From Dietzia sp. NCCP-2495 (GTDB lineage: Bacteria; Actinomycetota; Actinomycetes; Mycobacteriales; Mycobacteriaceae), in contig NZ_BRVN01000009.1 of NCBI RefSeq assembly GCF_026011735.1, positions 1 through 64,000 on the forward strand: 64,000 nucleotides of DNA, read 5' to 3'. Made by a program: the position numbers and the translations under genes. Within the stretch, counting starts at the first letter, position 1. Each line of letters opens with the position of its first letter. Shown one piece after another: positions 57,302 to 64,000 of the stretch. The notes beneath the pieces were generated by a model. The model worked only from the letters and a program-made list of their open reading frames with translations. It ran no database searches and was not told the DNA's origin.

Positions 57302-60300
57302 CTACTTGGCAGACGCCTTCTTCTTGGCCGGCGCCTTCTTCTTGGCCGGCGCCTTCTTCTTCGCAGGAGCCTTCTTAGCCGGCGCCTTGGCCCGCCGTTC
57401 GGACAGCAGCTCCGAGGCCCGCGCATCGGTGAGCGTCTCCACGGTGTCGCCCTTACGCAGCGAGGCGTTAGTCTCGCCGTCGGTGACATACGCGCCAAAA
57501 CGGCCGTCCTTGACGAGCATCTGCTTGCCGGAGACCTCGTCGACGCCCATCTCGCGCAGGGCCTTGGGGGCGGCGGCCTGGCGACCCCGACGCTTCGGCT
57601 CGGAGTAGATCTTCAGCGCCTCGTCGAGGGTCACCGTGAAGACGGCGTCCTCCGAGTCCAGCGTGCGTGAATCCGTCCCCTTGCGCAGGTACGGACCGTA
57701 GCGGCCGAGCTGCGCGGTGATCTCCTCGCCGCTCGTCGGGTCCACGCCCACGACGCGCGGGAGCGAGAGCAGCTTGAGCGCGTCCTCCAGCGTCACCGTG
57801 GCCGGCTCCATGGACTGCATGAGCGAGCCGGTGCGCGGCTTGGGCCCGGTGGGGCTGTCGGCGTCCTTCTTGGCCTTGCGGGTCACCGCGGCCTTGGCCT
57901 TGGTGGCGGCCTTCTTGGCCTCGGCCACCTCGGCGTCGTTCTTCGCGGCGGCGATCGCGGCCTCGCGCTCGGCGTCGATCCGCTTCTTCTCTTCGTCGGC
58001 CTCGGCCATGACCTTCTCGGCCCAGGCCTTCTTCTCCTCGTCGGTGGCCTCGGGCAGCTTCTCGGTCACGTACGGGCCGTAGCGGCCGTCCTTGACCACG
58101 ATCTCGTGGCCGGTGGCCGGGTCCGTGCCGAGCGGACGCCCGTCCTGCGGGGTGGCGAAGAGCTTCTCGGCCACCTCCAGGGTGAGCTCGTCGGGGCTCA
58201 TGCCCTCGGGCAGGTTGGCGCGCTGCGACTGCTCTTCTCCGGACTCGCCCGTCACCATCCGCTCGAGGTACGGGCCGTAGCGGCCGACGCGCACGTAGAC
58301 GGGCCGCCCTTCGGAGTCGTCGAACACGCGGATCGAGTTGATGCTGCGGGCGTCGATGGCCTCGAGGTTCACGTCGACGAGGTTCTTGAGTCCGAGCGCG
58401 TACGCCGAGTCGTCGGAGGCAGTGCCCGAGCCGGAGCCTGACCCGGCGGACCCGGCACCGGCACCGGCACCGAAATAGAAGCGACGCAGCCAGTCGTCGC
58501 GGTTCTCGCGGCCCTCGGCGATCGCGTCGAGTTCGTCCTCCATGAGGGACGTGAAGTCGTAGTCGACGAGTCGACCGAAGTTCTGCTCGAGCAGCCCCAC
58601 CACGGCGAACGCCACCCAGCTGGGCACGAGCGCGTTGCCGCGGGAGTAGACGTAGCCGCGGTCCTGGATAGTGCGGATGATGCTGGCGTAGGTGGACGGG
58701 CGGCCGATGCCCATCTCCTCCATCGCCTTGACGAGGCTGGCCTCGGTGTAGCGGGCCGGCGGGCTGGTGGTGTGGCCGTCGGCGACGAGGTCGGTGCCGG
58801 TGAGCTTCTGCCCCTCGTCGAGTCGGGGCAGGCGCCGCTCGGCGTCGTCGGCCATGGGCTTGTCAGAGGACTCGGCGGGCTCGTCGGCGGCCTCGACGTA
58901 GGCCTTGAGGAAGCCCGGGAAGGTGATGGTGCGGCCGGAGGCGGCGAACGTGGCCGTGCTGTAGCCGGAGTCGTTCGCACCGGCCTGCCCGGAGATGCGG
59001 ATGCTCACGGAGGTACCGCGGGCGTCGGCCATCTGGGAGGCGACGGTGCGCTGCCAGATCAGCTCGTAGAGGCGGTACTCCTCGGCGTCCAGCACGCTGT
59101 GGAGCTGACCCGGGGTGGCGAAGGTCTCGCCGGCGGGGCGGATGGCCTCGTGTGCCTCCTGCGAGTTCTTGACCTTGCGGTTGTACTGCCGCGGCGAGGG
59201 CGAGACGTACTCGCTGCCGTACAGCTCCGCCGCCTGCGCCCGGGCGGCGGCGATGCCCGACTCGGACAGCGTCGTGGAGTCGGTTCGCATGTAGGTGATG
59301 TAGCCGTTCTCGTACAGCCGCTGCGCGATGCGCATCGTCCGCTCCGATGTGTAGCGCAGCTTGCGACCGGACTCCTGCTGCAGCGTGGAGGTCATGAAGG
59401 GCGCATAGGGTCGCCGCGTGTAGGGCTTGGACTCCACCGAGTCCACCACGAAGTCGGCGCCCTCGAGCGCGCCGGCCAGCGCCTTGGCCGCACTCTCGCC
59501 CAGCACCACGGCGTCCTTCGCGGCGCCGGAGGCCTTGAGCTTCCCGTCCTGGCCGAAGTCGCGGCCCTGCGCCACGCGGGCACCGTCGACCGCCGACAGG
59601 CGGGCGGTGAAGCTCGTCGGCTCGCCGGCGTCGCCCCCTGTGACGCCCTGGGTGGCGAGCGAGGCGGTGATGTCCCAGTAGTCGGCGGCGACGAAGGCCA
59701 TGCGCTCGCGCTCGCGCTCGACGATCACGCGGGTGGCCACGGACTGCACACGCCCGGCGGACAGTCGCGGCATGACCTTCTTCCAGAGGACCGGCGAGAC
59801 CTCGTAGCCGTAGAGGCGGTCGAGGATGCGGCGGGTCTCCTGCGCGTCCACCAGGTCCGTGTCCAGCTCGCGGGTGTTCTCCGCGGCCGCGAGGATCGCG
59901 GGTTTGGTGATCTCGTGGAACACCATCCGCTTGACCGGCACCTTGGGCTTGAGCACCTCGAGCAGGTGCCAGGCGATCGCCTCGCCCTCACGGTCGGGGT
60001 CTGTCGCGAGCAGCAGCTGGTCGACCCCGGCGAGTTCCTTCTTGAGCTCGGCGACCTTCTTCTTCTTGTCCGTGCTCACCACGTAGATGGGCTCGAAGTC
60101 CGCGTCGGGGTTCACGCCGAGGCGCGCCCACGGTTCCTTCTTGTACTTGGCGGGGATGTCGGCGGCGCCCTTGGGCAGGTCGCGGATGTGCCCGACGGAG
60201 GCCTCCACCACGTAGTCGGAGCCCAGGTACGGCTGGATCTTGCGGGCCTTGGTGGCGGACTCGACGATCACCAGGCTCCGCTTACCGCCCGATGCTGTCT

Positions 60301-60313
60301 GCTTGCTCGCCAC
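57302..60313 (-). CDS. topA: DNA topoisomerase I
   Basis: Type IA topoisomerase of 1003 residues that relaxes negative supercoils. The Toprim domain begins with SLVIVESATKARKI and includes DPDREGEAIAWH near 110; the active tyrosine is in YITYMRTDSTT near 340. Instead of zinc ribbons the C-terminal part has the basic actinobacterial repeats (PYVTEKLP, YGPYLRKGT) and ends in a Lys/Ala tail, AKKKAPAKKKASAK. The GTG at 60313 has GGGAG upstream; the longer frame to 60358 is not needed. Equivalent to Rv3646c. Confidence 0.96.
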   Translation of the reverse strand: MASKQTASGGKRSLVIVESATKARKIQPYLGSDYVVEASVGHIRDLPKGAADIPAKYKKEPWARLGVNPDADFEPIYVVSTDKKKKVAELKKELAGVDQLLLATDPDREGEAIAWHLLEVLKPKVPVKRMVFHEITKPAILAAAENTRELDTDLVDAQETRRILDRLYGYEVSPVLWKKVMPRLSAGRVQSVATRVIVERERERMAFVAADYWDITASLATQGVTGGDAGEPTSFTARLSAVDGARVAQGRDFGQDGKLKASGAAKDAVVLGESAAKALAGALEGADFVVDSVESKPYTRRPYAPFMTSTLQQESGRKLRYTSERTMRIAQRLYENGYITYMRTDSTTLSESGIAAARAQAAELYGSEYVSPSPRQYNRKVKNSQEAHEAIRPAGETFATPGQLHSVLDAEEYRLYELIWQRTVASQMADARGTSVSIRISGQAGANDSGYSTATFAASGRTITFPGFLKAYVEAADEPAESSDKPMADDAERRLPRLDEGQKLTGTDLVADGHTTSPPARYTEASLVKAMEEMGIGRPSTYASIIRTIQDRGYVYSRGNALVPSWVAFAVVGLLEQNFGRLVDYDFTSLMEDELDAIAEGRENRDDWLRRFYFGAGAGAGSAGSGSGSGTASDDSAYALGLKNLVDVNLEAIDARSINSIRVFDDSEGRPVYVRVGRYGPYLERMVTGESGEEQSQRANLPEGMSPDELTLEVAEKLFATPQDGRPLGTDPATGHEIVVKDGRYGPYVTEKLPEATDEEKKAWAEKVMAEADEEKKRIDAEREAAIAAAKNDAEVAEAKKAATKAKAAVTRKAKKDADSPTGPKPRTGSLMQSMEPATVTLEDALKLLSLPRVVGVDPTSGEEITAQLGRYGPYLRKGTDSRTLDSEDAVFTVTLDEALKIYSEPKRRGRQAAAPKALREMGVDEVSGKQMLVKDGRFGAYVTDGETNASLRKGDTVETLTDARASELLSERRAKAPAKKAPAKKKAPAKKKAPAKKKASAK

Positions 60314-60639
60314 TGGAGTGCTCCCAACCTGCGCTGATGCGTCGACGACGCCTGCCACCGATCCCTCGATCCCCGGTTACGGTACGCGTGCCGGGGTCCT
60401 TCTATAGGAATTCATACCAGGCATGCGGCCGGCGGCGAGAAACGCTCTCCACACCGAAACGTGTCCCCGTGCTGGTCAGGGAGCCTGTTCCGTGCAGTGT
60501 TGGTTATGTGTCGCCAGGTGTCCATCGCGTGGTCTCCGCGAGCGCGTCGTCACCTTTCACGTCCCCATTTATAGGAATGGCCGTTGCCCCCACGGCGCCG
60601 CTACAGATCCGGTGCGTCGACGTTCAGGCCAGCGGGCGC

Positions 60640-60681
60640 GAGGCACAAGGCACGAGGCACAAGGCACGAGGCACGAGGCAC
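60640..60681. repeat. 7-bp tandem repeat RAGGCAC, six copies
   Basis: GAGGCAC and AAGGCAC alternate for six units from 60640 to 60681, then TAGGCGC. Such short units are prone to copy-number change. Confidence 0.85.
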
Positions 60682-60818
60682 TAGGCGCGAGGACGACCAG
60701 ACCGATGACGACGACAACGCGCCGGGCCCTCGTGACAACCGCGTGCGTGGTGATGAGTAATTCATACCAGCAGTTCCGGTGGAAAAAAATCGACCCCCGA
60801 CATCCACGAGTAGCCCAA

Positions 60819-60836
60819 ATAGACAGATCGGTCTAT
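60819..60836. promoter_or_regulatory. Candidate operator upstream of korAB
   Basis: ATAGACAGATCGGTCTAT is a palindrome with 16 of 18 positions paired. TATGGT at 60834-60839, a -10-like box, overlaps its end, so a bound regulator, perhaps of the TetR type, would block transcription of korA. Confidence 0.5.
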
Positions 60837-60990
60837 GGTTGGGGGAAGCGACCCCCAGATGGAAGTGCAACCTGTTACAGTTTGCGCGCGGGCTAGTGGT
60901 CGCGGGCTACGTCGTACCCGGCGTAACTTCGGCCAGCGCAGGGGTGTCGTGACGAGCCCGACAATTTCGATGTAGTGGAGGTCAGCAGCG

Positions 60991-62973
60991 GTGGGCAATG
61001 CGTCCAAGACCAGGCTGGACAAGGTGGTCATCCGGATCGCGGGTGACTCGGGTGACGGCATGCAGCTCGCAGGTGACCAGTTCACCTCCGAGGCCGCTGC
61101 GTTCGGAAACGACCTGGCGACCCAGCCGAACTACCCGGCCGAGATCCGTGCCCCGCAGGGCACGATCCATGGCGTTTCCAGCTTCCAGATCCAGATCGCG
61201 GACTACGACATCCTCACCGCCGGTGACCGCCCCGACGTGTTGGTGGCGATGAACCCGGCCGCGCTCAAGGCGAACATCGCCGACCTGCCCTCGGGCGGGA
61301 TCCTCATCGTCAACTCGGACGAGTTCACCAAGCGCAACCTCACCAAGGTCGGCTACGAGTCCAACCCGCTGGGCTCGCCCGCGTTCGAGGCCTACCAGGT
61401 CCACGAGGTCGCGATGGGCACCCTCACCATCGGCGCCGTGGAGTCGGTGGACATCGGCAAGAAGGACGCCGAGCGGTGTAAGAACATGTTCGCTCTCGGT
61501 CTGCTGATGTGGATGTATGGCCGCACGGTCGAGTCGATCGAGAAGTTCCTGGCCGGCAAGTTCGGCAAGAAGCCGGCGATCCTCGAAGCCAATGTCCTCG
61601 CGCTGCGGGCCGGGTGGAACTACGGCGAGACCACCGAGGCGTTCGCCTCGGAGTACGAGATCCAGCCCGCCACACTGCCCGCGGGCCGCTACCGCCAGGT
61701 CACGGGCAACACCGCCCTGGCCTACGGTCTGGTCACCGCCGGCATGTCCGCGGAGATGCCGGTGTTTCTGGGCACCTATCCCATCACCCCGGCCTCGGAC
61801 ATCCTGCACGAGCTGAGCAAGCTCAAGCAGTTCGACGTCACGACGTTCCAGGCCGAGGACGAGATCGCCGGCGTTGCCGCGGCACTGGGCGCCTCCTACG
61901 GCGGTGCCCTCGGCGTCACCTCCACCTCCGGACCTGGCCTGGCTCTGAAGTCCGAGGCGATCGGCCTGGGCGTGATGACCGAGCTTCCGCTGGTGGTCGT
62001 CGACGTCCAGCGTGGTGGCCCCTCCACGGGACTTCCCACCAAGACCGAGCAGTCCGACCTGCTGCAGGCCCTGTTCGGCCGCAACGGCGAGTCTCCCGTC
62101 GCGGTGGTCGCGCCGCAGTCGCCGGCCGACTGCTTCGACGCCGCCCGCGAAGCCGCCCGCATCGCGGTCACCTACCGCACCCCGGTCATCCTGCTCTCGG
62201 ACGGCGCGATCGCCAACGGCTCCGAACCGTGGCTGCTGCCAGAGGTCGCCGACCTGCCGGCGATCGACAAGAACTTCGCCGTCGCCCCCGCCGAGGGGGA
62301 CGAGGCCACCGAGTACCTGCCCTACGCCCGCGATCCACAGACCCTCGCCCGCGACTGGGCGGTGCCCGGAACCCCGGGCCTGGAGCACCGGATCGGCGGA
62401 CTGGAGAAGGCCAACGGCACCGGCAACATCTCCTACACGGGCGACAACCATGCACTGATGACGCGGATCCGCGCCCTGAAGATCGCGCTCATCGAGGTCC
62501 CCGACCTCGAGGTCGACGATCCGTCCGGCAAGGCCGACGTCCTGGTGATCGGCTGGGGCTCGTCATACGGTCCGATCGGTGAGGCCGTCCGTCGTGCGCG
62601 GGCCAACGGTCACCGTGTGGCCCGTACCCACGTCCGGCACCTCAACCCGCTTCCCGCCAACATCGGTGACGTCCTGAGCAAATACCGCCGTGTGCTGGTG
62701 CCGGAGATGAATCTCGGCCAGCTGTCGATGCTGCTCAAGGCCCGGTTCCCGGCAGAGATCCAGCCCATCACCAAGGTGCAGGGCATGGCGTTCTCCGCCG
62801 AGGAGCTCCAGGAGGCCATCGAGGCGGAGTTCGCCGGCCGACTGACCCATGCCGAGCATGACAAGTACCGCGTCGCACTCGACGGCGTGGCCACCACCAC
62901 CGGTGAGCCCGCGACCAGCAATCATCGCCTGGGCACCACCGCCACCGGCACCACCACCGCCAACCGCCGCTGA
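60991..62973 (+). CDS. korA: 2-oxoacid:ferredoxin oxidoreductase, alpha subunit
   Basis: A 660-residue fused gamma-alpha subunit of the CoA-acylating 2-oxoglutarate:ferredoxin oxidoreductase (KorAB of mycobacteria). VIRIAGDSGDGMQLAGDQF at the start is the gamma domain; the alpha domain begins near 230 with FLGTYPITPASDILHEL and continues with TFQAEDEIAGVAAALGASYGG. GTG start with GGAGG upstream. The C-terminal 30 residues are a Thr-rich tail. It gives an oxygen-tolerant bypass of the oxoglutarate dehydrogenase complex. Confidence 0.93.
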   Translation: MGNASKTRLDKVVIRIAGDSGDGMQLAGDQFTSEAAAFGNDLATQPNYPAEIRAPQGTIHGVSSFQIQIADYDILTAGDRPDVLVAMNPAALKANIADLPSGGILIVNSDEFTKRNLTKVGYESNPLGSPAFEAYQVHEVAMGTLTIGAVESVDIGKKDAERCKNMFALGLLMWMYGRTVESIEKFLAGKFGKKPAILEANVLALRAGWNYGETTEAFASEYEIQPATLPAGRYRQVTGNTALAYGLVTAGMSAEMPVFLGTYPITPASDILHELSKLKQFDVTTFQAEDEIAGVAAALGASYGGALGVTSTSGPGLALKSEAIGLGVMTELPLVVVDVQRGGPSTGLPTKTEQSDLLQALFGRNGESPVAVVAPQSPADCFDAAREAARIAVTYRTPVILLSDGAIANGSEPWLLPEVADLPAIDKNFAVAPAEGDEATEYLPYARDPQTLARDWAVPGTPGLEHRIGGLEKANGTGNISYTGDNHALMTRIRALKIALIEVPDLEVDDPSGKADVLVIGWGSSYGPIGEAVRRARANGHRVARTHVRHLNPLPANIGDVLSKYRRVLVPEMNLGQLSMLLKARFPAEIQPITKVQGMAFSAEELQEAIEAEFAGRLTHAEHDKYRVALDGVATTTGEPATSNHRLGTTATGTTTANRR

Positions 62974-63000
62974 CGTCACGAGCGAGGAGAGGATCACCCA

Positions 63001-64000
63001 TGACAAGTACAGACTCCGGACTCGTCGGCACCGAGTTGCCGCTGGACGCGTTGGCGTCCGTGCCCAAGACGGATGCTCCGCAGAAGCCCAAGGACTACAC
63101 CTCCGACCAGGAGGTGCGCTGGTGCCCCGGCTGTGGCGACTACGTCATCCTGGCCACCATCCGCGCCCTGCTGCCCAAGCTCGGGCTCAAGCGGGAGAAC
63201 ATCACCTTCATCTCCGGCATCGGCTGCTCGAGCCGTTTCCCGTACTACCTCGAGACGTACGGGATGCACTCGATCCACGGTCGTGCCCCTGCCATCGCGA
63301 CCGGCCTGGCCACCGCACGCCCCGACCAGTCGGTCTGGGTCGTCACCGGTGACGGTGACGCGATGTCCATCGGCGGCAACCACCTGATCCACACGCTGCG
63401 CCGCAACGTCAACCTCAACATCCTGCTGTTCAACAACCGCATCTACGGACTGACCAAGGGCCAGTACTCCCCCACCTCCGAAACGGGCAAGGTCACCAAG
63501 TCCAGCCCCATGGGCTCACTCGACCACCCCTTCAATACCCTGTCCCTGGCACTCGGCGCACAAGGCACCTTCGTCGCCCGCGCCCTGGACTCCGACCGAA
63601 AAGGCCTGACCGAAGTCCTCCAAGCCGCCGCGCTCCACCGGGGCACGAGCTTCGTGGAGATCATGCAGGACTGCCCCATCTTCAACGACGGCTCCTTCGA
63701 CCTGCTGCGCAAGGAGAACGCCGCCGACCACCTCATCCACGTGCGTCACGGTGAGAAGATCATCTTCGGCGACGAGGGCCAGCACTGCGTCATCCGGTCC
63801 GGCTTCTCCCTCACCGTCGCCGCCACCGCTGACGTAGACGACGCCGACATCATCGTCCACGACGCCCACACCGACGACCCCGCCTACGCCCACGCCCTGG
63901 CAAACCTGTCCAGCCAGGACCTCGAGTACACGGTCATGGGCGTCATCCGCCAGGTCCACCGCCCCACCTACGACGACCAGGCCCGCGCCCAGGTCACCAA
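63001..64000 (+). CDS. korB: 2-oxoacid:ferredoxin oxidoreductase, beta subunit (partial)
   Basis: The thiamine-diphosphate subunit; 333 codons are present and the frame is open at the window end. VRWCPGCGDYVIL near 38 provides cysteines for the iron-sulfur cluster, and TGDGDAMSIGGNHLIHTLRRN near 117-137 (given by parts) is the ThDP/Mg motif. FNNRIYGLTKGQYSPTSETG follows. GAGGAGAGGA precedes the ATG, 27 bases after korA, so the two are one operon. Confidence 0.93.

Larger units (their letters stand above)
60314..60990. other. Long intergenic region between topA and korA
   Basis: 677 bases between divergent genes, with no believable gene. It contains AATTCATACCAG twice (60409, 60759), TATAGGAAT twice (60403, 60570), a 7-bp tandem array (60640-60681), an operator-like palindrome (60819-60836) and a small hairpin (60840-60857). 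On the minus strand CTGGTATGAATT resembles an extended -10, so topA may have two promoters. Confidence 0.55.

Overview
The window is a high-GC actinobacterial chromosome segment. Gene order follows the Mycobacterium tuberculosis stretch from Rv3600c to Rv3646c closely: coaX-panD-panC, DUF2520, two membrane genes, folK-folB-folP-folE, ftsH, later hpt-tilS-dacB-ppa, then polyprenyl-phosphate glycosyltransferase genes, galE, DUF6541, holB, adenylate cyclase and topA. Arabinan-type cell-wall genes place it in the mycolate-producing Mycobacteriales; the mix of korAB, a Pls/PosA synthetase and very high GC would fit Dietzia or a close relative, but the genus is inference.

Layout. 1-10.4 kb: a leftward run of cofactor genes (pantothenate/CoA, then folate) ending in ftsH, tightly packed with 1-4 base gaps or overlaps. 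10.4-24.7 kb: amidase, acyl-CoA synthetase, hpt-tilS-dacB, ppa, a TetR/MMPL pair, a dienoyl-CoA isomerase-like protein, PspC, an SDR and an SRPBCC protein. 24.9-45.7 kb: a Pls/PosA membrane synthetase, an M1 peptidase, then envelope glycan genes (flippase-like, AftA-like, GT2, PpgS with its DUF2304 partner, galE, DUF6541, a GT-C-like protein) and two exported or membrane proteins. 45.8-53.9 kb: an 8.1 kb integrated element in a tRNA-Thr(CGT) gene, bounded by 47-bp direct repeats. 54-64 kb: holB, adenylate cyclase, topA and korA-korB, the last running off the window.

The most interesting region is the integrated element. Its core, a tyrosine integrase and a repressor-like HTH gene facing away from an excisionase-like HTH gene and a primase-helicase gene, followed by an iteron-like cluster, has the order of phage-inducible chromosomal islands. 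No structural, packaging or conjugation gene is recognisable, and most other genes in it are unknown. It supplies its own terminator to the rebuilt tRNA and leaves the old terminator 8 kb away.

The non-coding DNA is unusually structured: a dispersed palindromic element present twice in opposite orientation, two four-copy inverted arrays, short tandem repeats overlapping stop codons at six genes, two palindromic Crp/GlxR-type sites (the window also encodes a class III adenylate cyclase), and -10 boxes placed 6-7 bases from start codons, which suggests leaderless mRNAs.
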